Shown here in pieces: positions 1-12,454 of a stretch of DNA of 64,000 nt. Origin of the DNA: Streptomyces sp. ITFR-16 (GTDB taxonomy: Bacteria > Actinomycetota > Actinomycetes > Streptomycetales > Streptomycetaceae). Where the stretch lies: assembly GCF_031844705.1 (NCBI RefSeq), contig NZ_CP134609.1:2418001-2482000 (forward strand), written 5' to 3'. Each line of letters begins with the position of its first letter. Positions within the stretch are counted from its first letter, which is position 1. The translations under genes and the position numbers were made by a program. The notes beneath the pieces were generated by a model. It saw only the letters and a list, made by a program, of their open reading frames with translations, ran no database searches and was not told the origin of the DNA.

Positions 1-348
1 GCCGTCCGCCGCGATCTCCCCCTCGACCTCGGCCCCCTTGGGGTCCGAGACCTTGACCGTGGAGAGCTTCCCGCGCTCCGCCGAGATCTTCAGCGCCCCG
101 CTCGTGGCGACCGAGTCGGACCCGTCCTTGGGCGCGACGTTCACCACCGCCTGCGAGGCGCTGGTGTCCTCCGCCCTGGCTCCCCCGGCCTTGCCGTCCT
201 TGTTCCCGCCGTCGGTGTCTCCCCCGCCGCATGCCGTCACCAGCATCAGCAGCGCACCCAACGCCAGGGCCGGCAGACCCGTGGCCGCACGGCCACGCCG
301 CCTGCCGCCCGCCCCGGCCGATGCCCCCGATATCGGCTGCCCGTTCAA
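1..348 (-). CDS. L,D-transpeptidase-like lipoprotein, N-terminal part (runs off the left edge)
   Basis: Only the N-terminal 116 codons are inside the window. A TTG at 348 is the only usable start and has a GGGGAG ribosome site about 8 nt upstream. The protein has an arginine-rich n-region, a hydrophobic stretch and a lipobox LVTAC with the modifiable Cys at about residue 40, then a Gly/Asp-rich linker. The visible mature part resembles the same section of the next gene (526-1758), including an NVAPKDGSDSV segment that matches VTPRDGADDV there. This is the first Ig-like domain of the actinobacterial lipoprotein L,D-transpeptidases, which cross-link peptidoglycan outside the membrane. The catalytic YkuD domain is beyond the edge, so the enzyme assignment rests on the paralogue. 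It is tandem with, and in the same direction as, that paralogue. Confidence 0.75.
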   Translation of the reverse strand, partial: MNGQPISGASAGAGGRRRGRAATGLPALALGALLMLVTACGGGDTDGGNKDGKAGGARAEDTSASQAVVNVAPKDGSDSVATSGALKISAERGKLSTVKVSDPKGAEVEGEIAADG

Positions 349-392
349 TGTGGTCGTCTCCCCTCACACGGCCTGGTCCCGCCAAGGCCCTG

Positions 393-408
393 GGAGCCTG
401 CAGGCTCC
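393..408. repeat. 16-bp perfect palindrome between the two L,D-transpeptidase genes
   Basis: GGAGCCTG is followed directly by its reverse complement CAGGCTCC. It lies about 45 nt upstream of the TTG start of the left gene and about 118 nt after the stop of the right one. A second inverted repeat, GCGCGC with a 7-nt spacer, follows at 416-434. Either could be an operator for the left gene or part of a weak terminator of the right one. There is no T-run. Confidence 0.4.
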
Positions 409-525
409 TACCCCCGCGCGCTGCACATGCGCGCTCAGCAAAAAGATAATCACACCGACTGCGGGCAGATCTCCTCACGAATGTCACCGTTCAGTCCCAA
501 GTCGTCCCAGGACCGCGGCGGGCGC

Positions 526-1758
526 TCAGCGAAGGGCCGAGCCCGCCTTCCACTGGCTCCAGTTCAGGTTCCAGCCGCTCAGTCCGTTGTCCGGGGCGAC
601 CCGCTTGTCCTCGGAGTTGACGACCTCCACCACGTCCCCGATCAGCGTCCGGTCGAAGAACCAGCCGGCCGGGGTGGCGCCGCTGCCGCCCTGTACGTCG
701 CGCAGCCCGATGCAGCCGTGGCTGACGTTCTGCGAGCCGAAGACGGACTCGTCGGACCAGTAGTTGCCGTGCAGGAAGGTCCCGGACTTGGTCAGCCGGA
801 TCGCGTGCGGGACGTCCTTGATGTCGTACTCGCCGCCGAAGCCGACCGTCCGGCCGTCCATCCGCGTCACGTCGTGCATCTCGCTGACGACCATCCTCCC
901 GTTGTACGTGGTCGTCGTCGGGGACCCCGCGGTGATCGGGACCGTGGAGACCAGCCGGCCGTCCTGACGCACCTCCATCGTGTGCGCGGCCGCGTCCACC
1001 CGGGACACCTGCTCCCGGCCCACGGTGAACCTGACGGTCTTGCGCTGGCTGCCGTACACCCCCTCCGCGCCCTCGACATCGCGCAGCCCGACCTCGACGG
1101 TGACCTCGGTGCCCGGCGCCCAGTAGGCGGCCGGGCGGAAGTCCAGCCGGTCCTTGCCGAACCAGTGGCCCGCCACCTCGACCGCCGGGTCGGAGGTGAT
1201 CCGGATGGCGCGCTCCACCGCCGCCCGACGGGTCACCGGGCGGTTGAACTCGAAGGAGACGATCATGCCGGTGCCGACGGTCGAGCGGTTCTCCGGCTTG
1301 AAGTAGCCGATGAAGCGGTGCTCGGGGACCGCCGTGGTGAAGGTGGTGTGCCGGGCCGATCGGTGCCCGGATCCGTCCACGGCCACCGCGTCGACGCTGT
1401 ACTTGGCGGCGAGCCCGAGCCGGCCCGCCTCGCCCTGCGGGCTCCAGGAGCGGCCGTCCTTCGCGATCAGGCCCCGCACCTCCTGCTTCTGCGCGTCCTC
1501 GATCCGGGTCACCCGGACGCTCTCCAGCCGCCCGTCGGGGACCCGCACCTCCACCCGGTCGTCCGCCCCGACGTCGTCGGCGCCGTCCCGCGGGGTGACC
1601 CGGATCGCCTCCTGCGGCGACCTCGGCTTCCCGCCGATGATCGAATCCGTACCCGAGCAGCCGGTCAGAACAGCCAGTACGGCCAGGACCGCGAGCAGTC
1701 CCGACCGGGCCGGCACGGTGGCTCCGCTCGCCCCTGTCTTCTTCGCAACGTGATTCAC
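526..1758 (-). CDS. Lipoprotein L,D-transpeptidase (Ig-like domains plus YkuD)
   Basis: This 410-residue lipoprotein is expected to form 3-3 (or Braun-type) links in peptidoglycan on the outer face of the membrane. The GTG start at 1758 has a GGGGGG run 3-8 nt upstream. A signal peptide with lipobox LTGC (Cys34) leads into two Ig-like beta domains (about 50-145 and 146-250) and a YkuD catalytic domain (about 250-385). The signature SHGC is at residues 346-349, with catalytic Cys349 and His347, preceded by the usual HGNYW at 330-334. A C-terminal Trp-rich tail (GWNLNWSQW) is typical of the actinobacterial LdtMt2-like group. It is a tandem paralogue of the gene at the left edge and diverges from glgX across about 150 bp. 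Confidence 0.93.
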   Translation of the reverse strand: MNHVAKKTGASGATVPARSGLLAVLAVLAVLTGCSGTDSIIGGKPRSPQEAIRVTPRDGADDVGADDRVEVRVPDGRLESVRVTRIEDAQKQEVRGLIAKDGRSWSPQGEAGRLGLAAKYSVDAVAVDGSGHRSARHTTFTTAVPEHRFIGYFKPENRSTVGTGMIVSFEFNRPVTRRAAVERAIRITSDPAVEVAGHWFGKDRLDFRPAAYWAPGTEVTVEVGLRDVEGAEGVYGSQRKTVRFTVGREQVSRVDAAAHTMEVRQDGRLVSTVPITAGSPTTTTYNGRMVVSEMHDVTRMDGRTVGFGGEYDIKDVPHAIRLTKSGTFLHGNYWSDESVFGSQNVSHGCIGLRDVQGGSGATPAGWFFDRTLIGDVVEVVNSEDKRVAPDNGLSGWNLNWSQWKAGSALR

Positions 1759-1911
1759 GTTCCCCCCAACGACGGGGCGGGCCGGGGGAAACGTGAGTGC
1801 GGGCCCCGTCGTGGGCAGAACAGAGGGGACGACCACACTCGGGGAGCCGCGGCCGGGACGCCGCGCGCCCCCCTTTCGGTGCCGGTCCCACGAGCCGCGG
1901 GAGGCGAGCAG

Positions 1912-4155
<2,244 letters not shown>

Positions 4156-4164
4156 GCCCGGGGC

Positions 4165-4527
4165 TCAGCCGAGGATGCCCCGCTCGTACCCGACGGCGAC
4201 GGCGGCCCGGTCCTTGGCGCCCAATTTGGCGAACATATGGGTGAGATGGGTCTTCACCGTGGCCTCGCTGATGAACAGCTCGGCGGCGATCTCCCGGTTC
4301 GATGTCCCCCTGGCGACGAGCGCCAGCACCTCGCGCTCGCGCGCGGACAGCGTCTCGTTGCCCGGTGCGGCGGGCGCACGGACGGCCGAGACGAGCCGGG
4401 AGGCGACGGCCGGTGACAGAACGGTCCGGCCCTCGGCGGCGGCGCGCACCGCGGTGAACAGCTCCTCGCGCGGCGCGTCCTTGAGCAGATGGCCGGTCGC
4501 GTGTGCGCCATCGCGCTCGAACCGGCA
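4165..4527 (-). pseudogene. Truncated LuxR/NarL-family response regulator (receiver domain lost)
   Basis: What remains is the end of a receiver domain (GHLLKDAPREELFTAV, the beta5-alpha5 part with its conserved Lys) and the whole LuxR-type HTH: LSAREREVLALVARG, then EIAAELFISEATVKTHL. The reading frame upstream closes with TGA at 4528-4530, so the phosphoacceptor part of about 100 residues is absent. Full-length family members have about 215 residues. A GTG at 4449 could still give a 94-residue HTH-only protein. The frame breaks inside the palindrome at 4526-4545, so a deletion or rearrangement probably ended there. No partner kinase is nearby. Confidence 0.8.
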
Positions 4528-4545
4528 TCAGCCGATCGGCTGATG
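4526..4545. promoter_or_regulatory. 20-bp perfect palindrome upstream of the ABC exporter operon
   Basis: CATCAGCCGA is followed directly by TCGGCTGATG, a perfect dyad. It sits 76 nt before the first exporter gene and at the exact break point of the truncated response regulator. Size and position suit an operator for a dimeric regulator such as TetR or MarR acting on the exporter. No such regulator is adjacent. Confidence 0.5.
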
Positions 4546-4583
4546 GGGGGTTACGACTCCGGTGGCCGGCGGAGGAAAACCAC

Positions 4584-4610
4584 GTGAGCGATGTCAGTGG
4601 TGAACCGTAG
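4584..4610 (+). other. Possible 8-codon leader peptide ahead of the ABC exporter
   Basis: GTG at 4584 opens an 8-residue frame (V-S-D-V-S-G-E-P) ending at TAG 4608-4610. It has the best ribosome site of the region, GGAGGA at 4571-4576, 7 nt upstream. The exporter ATG at 4622 has no ribosome site of its own, and its frame is closed by a TGA at 4601. Translation of the exporter may therefore depend on re-initiation after this mini-ORF. It could also be chance. Confidence 0.35.
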
Positions 4611-4621
4611 GCTCGCCCCTG

Positions 4622-6471
<1,850 letters not shown>

Positions 6472-6475
<4 letters not shown>

Positions 6476-8388
6476 CGAGCACCACGACCGGACGCCCGGC
6501 GGAACCGGGCGGCGGCGACCGGGACGAGCAGGGGGCCGGACCGGCCGCGGCAGCGGCGGACGGGGCCCCTTCCCCGGGCGCACCACAGGAGCCCGCGGGC
6601 GGGGCCTTCGACCGCGACGACCTGCCCGCTCCGCGCGGCGCCACGCGCGACCTGCTCGCCTCCCTGCTGCGGCCGATGCGCGCCCGGGTGACGGCCGCGG
6701 CGCTGTTCCTGCTGATCCAGCAGGCGGCGGTGCAGGCGGGGCCGTTGCTCGTGGCCTACGCCATCGACAGCGGGGTGCCCGCGTTCCGGGACGAGGACTA
6801 CGGGCCGCTGATCGCCGTGGCCCTGGGCTACGCCCTCTGCTCGGCCGGCGCCGGCGCCATGCAGTACGCCTTCATCCGGACTTCCACCCGGGTCAACCAG
6901 GACGTGCTGCTCGATCTGCGCGGCCGGATCTTCCGCCACGCGCAGTCGCTCAGCGTGGACTTCCACGAGCGGTACACCTCCGGGCGGCTCATCTCACGCT
7001 CCACCACGGATGTGGAGTCGCTGCGGGAGCTGCTCAGCGAGGGCCTCCAGGAACTGATCGGGGTCGTCCTCTCCTTCGTCTCCATCTCGCTGATGCTCCT
7101 CTGGCTGGACCTCGGCACCGGAGCGGTCGCGGTGCTCTCCTTCGTACCGCTGTATCTGCTGGTACGGCTCTACCAGCGGCGGGCCGGAGTGATCTTCGCG
7201 GCCCGGTCGACGGCGATCGCGGCGGTCATCGTGAAGTTCGCGGAGACGATGAACGGGATCCGTCCCGTGCGGGCCTTCCGCCGCGAGCCCGTCAACGACG
7301 AGGCGTTCCGGGAGCTGAACGAGCGGCACCGGCGCACGAACGGCGACGCGATGCTGGAGAACGCGCGTTATGTCGTCGGGTCCCGGCTGGTCGCCAACAC
7401 CGCCGTGGCCGGCATCGTGCTGTGGGGTGCCTACCGCGTCGCGTCCGGCAGCCTGGCGCTCGGGGTGCTGGCCGCGGTGGTCCTGTATCTGCGGCGGCTC
7501 TACGACCCCATCGACCGGCTGAGCATGTTCCTGAACTCCTATCAGTCGGCAGCGGCCTCCCTGCACAAGATCGCCGGGCTGCTGGCGCAGACGCCCACGG
7601 TGCCCGAGCCGCTGGAGCCCCGGGAGCTGCCCGCGCTGCGGGGCGGACACCGGGGCCGCGAGGTGGTCTTCGACTCGGTGGGCTTCGCCTACCGCACGGG
7701 CGGCGAGGTGCTGCCCCGCTTCGATCTGACGCTGCGCGCGGGCCGGACGGTCGCCGTGGTCGGTTCGACGGGCGCGGGCAAGTCGACGCTGGCCAAGCTG
7801 CTGGCCCGGTTCTACGACCCGAGCGAGGGCCGGATTCTGCTGGACGGCGTCGACCTGCGTGATCTGGCCACCCCCGAGCTGCGGCGCGGGGTCGTCATGG
7901 TGACGCAGGAGGCGTTCCTGTTCTCGGGCACGGTCGCGGAGAACATCGCGATCGGCCGCCCGGACGCGAGCCGCGAGGAGATCGAACAGGCGGCCAGGGC
8001 GATCGGCGCACACGACTTCATCGCCGGTCTGCCCGAGGGGTACGACACGGACGTGCGCAAGCGGGGCGGCCGGATCTCGGCCGGCCAGCGCCAACTGGTC
8101 GCGTTCGCCAGGGCCCTGCTCGCCGATCCGGCGGTCCTGATCCTGGACGAGGCGACGAGTTCGCTGGACATCCCGGGCGAGCGGGCGGTGCAGCGGGCGA
8201 TGGACACCGTGCTGCACGGCCGCACGGCGGTGGTGATCGCCCACCGGCTGTCGACCGTGGAGATCGCGGACCGGGTCCTGGTGATGGAGCACGGCCGCAT
8301 CGTGGAGGACGGCGCCCCGGCCGACCTGATCGGCGGCACCGGCCGGTTCGCCGGTCTGCACCGCGCCTGGCGCGAGAGCCTGGCCTGA
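6472..8388 (+). CDS. ABC exporter half-transporter, catalytic subunit
   Basis: This 638-residue partner of the preceding subunit starts at the overlapping ATG. A hydrophilic Gly/Ala-rich N-terminal tail of about 55 residues precedes the six-helix domain. Walker A is GSTGAGKST (431-439), the Q-loop TQEAF has Gln, and Walker B is LDEATSSLD with the catalytic Glu560. Its signature is ISAGQ (535-539) rather than LSGGQ. The dead composite site therefore combines the partner's Asp-Walker-B with this poor signature. The live site combines this Walker A/B with the partner's LSGGQ. A strong hairpin follows 5 nt after the stop. Confidence 0.93.
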
Positions 8389-8392
8389 CACC

Positions 8393-8429
8393 GCGGCGGA
8401 CGGACCCGGCTCACGGGCCCGTCCGCCGC
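8393..8429. terminator. Terminator after the ABC exporter operon
   Basis: An 11-bp perfect stem, GCGGCGGACGG (8393-8403) with CCGTCCGCCGC (8419-8429), begins 4 nt after the stop of the second exporter subunit. The loop is 15 nt and can pair further. There is no U-tract, as is common in Streptomyces. Confidence 0.75.
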
Positions 8430-8784
8430 GCCCTCCGCACCCCACCGAATGGCGCGGAACGAGCCACAGTTCACCTCCGTCTCGCCAGGTGGTCACTCTC
8501 CGGTTCTTCACACTCTTTTCGAACACGGTGACTTCGTACTCACCCTGCACGTCCTCTGCACATTCGGCCTTCAAAGGGTCTCAACGGCGTCGCGGTGAAG
8601 ATCGGCGAAACGTCCGCTTAACGAACATGACCATTCCGGCAACGGACGAATTCCGGCCAACTTGTTGACGCGGTCCTGACAGAGGCCGCTCTCTGCTGAC
8701 ACTCTTCACCCCGTTCTGCGCACTGCTTGCTCTGCCCGGACGGCTCACCCAGCCGCCGGTACCCCCCTCGCAGAAGGAGTCCGC
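8430..8784. other. Gene-free upstream region of the metalloprotease
   Basis: About 355 bp without a credible gene. It must carry the promoter of the secreted protease. A TTGACG at 8664-8669 could be a -35, but no convincing -10 follows. The ribosome site AAGGAG lies a few nt before the GTG at 8785. The A/T content is visibly higher than in the flanking genes between 8500 and 8720. No clear dyad was seen. Confidence 0.4.
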
Positions 8785-10821
8785 GTGAGATCCACGCACA
8801 GCCGTCGTACCACCGCGACCGGCGCTCTGATAACCGCAGCAGCACTCCTCGCCGTAGGAGTCCAGACCGGGACGGCCACGGCCACCCCCGGTGCCGGCAC
8901 GGCCAAGGCCGCCGCCGCCTCCTCCAAGGAGAACCCGGGCGCACTGCCCAAGCAGCTCTCGCCGTCGCAGCGTGCCGAGCTGATCCGCCAGGCGTCCGCG
9001 GGTACCGCGGCCACCGCCAAGGAGCTCGGTCTCGGCTCCCAGGAGAAGCTCGTCGTCCGGGATGTCATCCAGGACAACGACGGCACTACGCACACGCGTT
9101 ACGAGCGCACCTTCAGCGGGCTTCCGGTACTCGGCGGCGACCTGGTCGTCCAGGAGTCGAAGGCCGGCACGACCCAGAGCGTCATCAAGGCGTCGAAGGC
9201 CACCACCGCGCAGCTGAAGGCCGTCGACACGGCCGCGGACGTCGCTCCGGCGGTGGCCACGAAGCAGGCGCTCGGTGCGGCCAAGGCGGCGGGCTCGGAC
9301 AAGGCCGTGGCCGACAAGGCGCCCCGCAAGGTCGTCTGGATGGCCTCCGGCAAGCCGCAGCTCGCCTACGAGACCGTGGTCGGCGGGCTCCAGGAGGACG
9401 GCACCCCGAACGCCCTGCACGTGGTCACGGACGCCACCACCGGCGCCAAGCTCTTCGAGTGGCAGGCCATCGAGAACGGCGTCGGCAACACCGAGTACAG
9501 CGGCCAGGTCACCCTGGGCACCGCTCCCTCGTACACGCTGACCGACACCGGCCGCGGCAACCACAAGACGTACAACCTGAACCACGGCACCTCCGGGACG
9601 GGCACCCTGTTCTCCGGCTCCGACGACGTCTGGGGCGACGGGACCCCCCAGAACGCGGAGACCGCGGCGGCCGACGCCCACTACGGTGCGGCCGAGACCT
9701 GGGACTACTACAAGAACGTGCACGGCCGGACCGGCATCCGGGGCGACGGCGTCGGCGCGTACTCCCGCGTCCACTACGGCAACAACTACGTCAACGCCTT
9801 CTGGGACGACAGCTGCTTCTGCATGACGTACGGTGACGGCAGCGGCAACGCCAACCCGCTGACCTCGCTGGACGTCGCGGCCCACGAGATGAGCCACGGT
9901 GTCACCTCCAACACCGCCGGCCTGGTCTACAGCGGTGAGTCCGGCGGCCTCAACGAGGCGACCAGCGACATCTTCGCCACCGCCGTGGAGTTCTACGCGA
10001 ACAACGCCACCGACAAGGGCGACTACCTCATCGGTGAGAAGATCGACATCAACGGCGACGGCACCCCGCTGCGCTACCAGGACAAGCCGAGCCGTGACGG
10101 CGCGTCCAAGGACGCCTGGTACTCGGGCATCGGCAACGTCGACGTGCACTACTCGTCGGGTCCGGCCAACCACTTCTTCTACCTCCTCTCGGAGGGCAGC
10201 GGCGCCAAGACCATCAACGGCGTCAACTACGACTCCCCGACCTCCGACGGCCTGCCGGTGACCGGCATCGGCCGCGACAAGGCCGAGAAGATCTGGTTCA
10301 AGGCGCTCACCACGAAGTTCAACTCCACCACGAACTACGCGGGCGCCCGCACGGGCACCCTCGCGGCGGCCGGTGAGCTGTACGGCACCACGAGCGCCGA
10401 GTACAAGGCCGTGGCCGACGCCTGGGCCGGCATCAACGTCGGCTCGCGCCCCGGCGGCGGCACCGACCCCGGTGGCACGGTCTTCGAGAACACCACCGCC
10501 GTGGCCATTCCGGACCGCGGTGCGGCCGTCACCAGCTCGGTCAACGTCACCGGCCGTACGGGCAACGCGCCCAGCGCCCTCAAGGTCGGCGTGGACATCA
10601 CCCACACCTACCGCGGTGACCTGGTCATCGACCTGGTCGCGCCGAACGGCACGACCTACCGGCTGAAGAACTCCTCCAGCAGCGACTCCGCGGACAACGT
10701 CCAGACGACGTACACCGTCAACGCCTCGGCGGTGGCGGCCAACGGGACCTGGAAGCTCAAGGTCCAGGACGTCTACGCGGGCGACACCGGCCGGATCAAC
10801 AGCTTCAAGCTGACCTTCTGA
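8785..10821 (+). CDS. Secreted M4-family neutral metalloprotease with C-terminal P (proprotein convertase) domain
   Basis: This 678-residue pre-pro-enzyme is an extracellular thermolysin-like zinc protease. The GTG start has AAGGAG upstream. A signal peptide (about 1-33) is followed by FTP and PepSY propeptide parts (about 60-210) that act as chaperone and inhibitor. The catalytic domain has HEMSH (367-371) and the third zinc ligand Glu391 in GGLNEATSD, 20 residues on as in thermolysin. The region with HYSSG holds the active-site His. A C-terminal P/Homo-B domain (about 560-678) starts after a Gly-rich linker. Conversion to an active enzyme would need propeptide removal. The gene converges with the alginate-lyase-like gene across a bidirectional terminator. 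Confidence 0.95.
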   Translation: MRSTHSRRTTATGALITAAALLAVGVQTGTATATPGAGTAKAAAASSKENPGALPKQLSPSQRAELIRQASAGTAATAKELGLGSQEKLVVRDVIQDNDGTTHTRYERTFSGLPVLGGDLVVQESKAGTTQSVIKASKATTAQLKAVDTAADVAPAVATKQALGAAKAAGSDKAVADKAPRKVVWMASGKPQLAYETVVGGLQEDGTPNALHVVTDATTGAKLFEWQAIENGVGNTEYSGQVTLGTAPSYTLTDTGRGNHKTYNLNHGTSGTGTLFSGSDDVWGDGTPQNAETAAADAHYGAAETWDYYKNVHGRTGIRGDGVGAYSRVHYGNNYVNAFWDDSCFCMTYGDGSGNANPLTSLDVAAHEMSHGVTSNTAGLVYSGESGGLNEATSDIFATAVEFYANNATDKGDYLIGEKIDINGDGTPLRYQDKPSRDGASKDAWYSGIGNVDVHYSSGPANHFFYLLSEGSGAKTINGVNYDSPTSDGLPVTGIGRDKAEKIWFKALTTKFNSTTNYAGARTGTLAAAGELYGTTSAEYKAVADAWAGINVGSRPGGGTDPGGTVFENTTAVAIPDRGAAVTSSVNVTGRTGNAPSALKVGVDITHTYRGDLVIDLVAPNGTTYRLKNSSSSDSADNVQTTYTVNASAVAANGTWKLKVQDVYAGDTGRINSFKLTF

Positions 10822-10876
10822 TCCGGTCCCGCGGCACCACCCCCCACCGCATGAAGCGCCGCTGACGCGGCGTCCC

Positions 10877-10904
10877 GCCCGGGAGGAGACCACTCCTCCC
10901 GGGC
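10877..10904. terminator. Bidirectional terminator between protease and alginate-lyase-like gene
   Basis: GCCCGGGAGGAG (10877-10888) pairs perfectly with CTCCTCCCGGGC (10893-10904) across a 4-nt loop. It lies midway between two convergent stop codons and can serve both transcripts. Confidence 0.85.
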
Positions 10905-10953
10905 GGCTGTGCGTCCGGGCCCGGGCCGGGTTGGCTCCGGGCCCGGTTCGGCG

Positions 10954-12171
10954 TCAGTTCGGGTTGTTCGCGTGGGTCAGCGTCTCCCAGGCGACGAACA
11001 GGTTGTTGGACCCGGCGGGCCGCTGCCGCTCGGTCAGGGTCTGGGTGTTGGTCATCGCGATGCCCATCCGGTTGTGCAGCGCGTTGAACCCGACCTCGGT
11101 GACGGGCCCCAGGCTGTCCTTGAGGCTCCCGCCGCACAGCGAGGACGGAACGGGGTTGCCGACCTGGTACTTGGAGTGCAGCCCGAGCGCCTGGCGCAGC
11201 CGCTCGGCGATCTCCGGATAGAGGTCCTGCCCCTGGATCCGGCTGGTCTCGGCGATGTGCGAAACGGCCGAGATGCCGTATCCGGTGTGGGTCAGGTCGC
11301 GGCAGGTCTCCTGCGAGAGGCCGTCCATGAACGTGGACTGGCCCTGCCAGTAGTTGATGATCTTGTCGCGGGTGTCCAGCCCGCTGCCCGGCGCGGTCTT
11401 CGGCAGCGCACCGTCCGCGGTCACATAGATGTACGCGGGGACCCGCCCGCGGAACTTGGCGACGGCCTTGTCGTACGAGGTGCGGTCCTCCAGGAAGACC
11501 GCGATGCCGATCGCGGCCTCGGTCATGCTCAGTTCCCAGTTGCCGTTGCTGTTCGAGCCGTTGATGACCTTGGGCAGATAGACGTCGCGCAGCATGGTGG
11601 CGAAGCGGCCGGAGTTCGGCCAGCCGCTGTACGTGTACTTGATGATCTCGGCGGCCCGCGGCCAGGAGGAGCCCGCCCAGCCGGTCTGCAGCGGGGCGTT
11701 GCTGTTGGTGTGGTCCCGGATCACGGCCGACCAGGCGTCCATGATCTCGATGGCCTTCTGCGCGTAGCGGCTGTCCTGGGTGAGGTACCAGGCCAGCGAG
11801 AGCGTGTACGCGGCGATCGCGTCCTCGCGCTCGTCGGTGCAGCCGTAGTTGGGGTTCGAGTACGAGCCGCACTCCACGACCGCGCGCGGCTTGGCCGTCC
11901 TGCTGAGCGAGGCGTACTTGCTGCCCATCATCTGGTCGTAGGCGCTCTTCCAGGGCTGGGCGCCGGCCTGCACCCTGGAGCGGACGAAGTCGAGCTGGGG
12001 GCGGCTGACCAGCACGCCGGGGTGGGTGAAGGCCGCGGGTGCGGCGGCCTCGGCCGGGGCGGCGGCGGGTGCGGGTCTGCCGGCCGAGGCCGGGGCCATG
12101 AACAGGCCGGTGATCAGTGCCGCGAGGGCGGTGGCGAGGCCGAGGCCGCGCCCGATGGTTCCGGTGCGCAT
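10954..12171 (-). CDS. Secreted alginate-lyase-family protein
   Basis: This 405-residue exported protein matches the alginate-lyase (alpha/alpha toroid) family. Members cleave uronate polysaccharides by beta-elimination, though many Streptomyces examples are untested. The ATG at 12171 is preferred over a longer frame because it opens a clean signal peptide (RTGTIGRGLGLATALAALITG, cut near ASA) and has GGAAGG upstream. Family features are visible: the WKSAYDQM helix, a central NSNGNWE motif and a late HNRMGIAM segment that carries likely catalytic His and Asn. Four Cys are present, plausible for disulfides outside the cell. A striking nested inverted repeat lies just upstream. Substrate is inferred only. 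Confidence 0.85.
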   Translation of the reverse strand: MRTGTIGRGLGLATALAALITGLFMAPASAGRPAPAAAPAEAAAPAAFTHPGVLVSRPQLDFVRSRVQAGAQPWKSAYDQMMGSKYASLSRTAKPRAVVECGSYSNPNYGCTDEREDAIAAYTLSLAWYLTQDSRYAQKAIEIMDAWSAVIRDHTNSNAPLQTGWAGSSWPRAAEIIKYTYSGWPNSGRFATMLRDVYLPKVINGSNSNGNWELSMTEAAIGIAVFLEDRTSYDKAVAKFRGRVPAYIYVTADGALPKTAPGSGLDTRDKIINYWQGQSTFMDGLSQETCRDLTHTGYGISAVSHIAETSRIQGQDLYPEIAERLRQALGLHSKYQVGNPVPSSLCGGSLKDSLGPVTEVGFNALHNRMGIAMTNTQTLTERQRPAGSNNLFVAWETLTHANNPN

Positions 12172-12204
12172 GTGGGGGTGCCTTCCGGTGCGGAGGAGGT
12201 CCGG

Positions 12205-12257
12205 CAACTCGGCTCAGGAGCACATGAGTTCACAGGTATGAACATTGAGCCGAGTTG
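12205..12257. promoter_or_regulatory. Nested inverted repeats upstream of the alginate-lyase-like gene
   Basis: The outer arms are CAACTCGGCTCA (12205-12216) and TGAGCCGAGTTG (12246-12257), 12 bp and perfect. Inside them is a second dyad, GTTCA (12228-12232) and TGAAC (12239-12243) with a 6-bp spacer. The site begins 34 nt upstream of the ATG at 12171. It may be an operator pair for substrate-responsive control or a 5'-UTR stem. Confidence 0.6.
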
Positions 12258-12320
12258 TGAACCCTGCGATGAGTGAGGAACCTAAAGGCATCGCATGGAC
12301 ACGTCAAGGTGGTGTGTTCA

Positions 12321-12368
12321 GGACTTGTGCACGGACTTGTGCGCGGACTTGTGCACGGACATGTACGC
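12321..12368. repeat. Four tandem copies of a 12-bp repeat
   Basis: Units GGACTTGTGCAC, GGACTTGTGCGC, GGACTTGTGCAC and GGACATGTACGC follow each other without gaps. The first three differ at one position and the last is diverged. They lie between the alginate-lyase-like promoter and the glgP terminator. The 12-bp period is close to one helical turn, so stacked protein binding is possible. Confidence 0.75.
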
Positions 12369-12410
12369 GGCCGTGTGGCGGACGTATGGGCGGACCCTCC
12401 GGAACGCGAA

Positions 12411-12438
12411 GGCCCGGCACCCCGAGGGGTGCCGGGCC
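12411..12438 (-). terminator. Terminator of glgP
   Basis: GGCCCGGCACCCC (12411-12423) pairs with GGGGTGCCGGGCC (12426-12438) in a perfect stem with a very short loop. It lies 16 nt beyond the glgP stop on its strand. Confidence 0.8.
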
Positions 12439-12454
12439 CGGTGGGCCGGGGGCG

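Noticed and set aside
427..1911. Long upstream extension of the glgX frame
   Set aside because: The extension lies opposite the L,D-transpeptidase gene, has no CBM48 or GH13 homology, and the GTG at 1912 has a good ribosome site.
8581..10893. 770-codon open frame opposite the metalloprotease
   Set aside because: Antisense shadow of a gene with signal peptide, HExxH and P domain; the translation is Gly/Val/Arg repeat-like.
12321..12368. CRISPR array
   Set aside because: Repeat units abut without spacers, are only 12 bp, and no cas gene is present.
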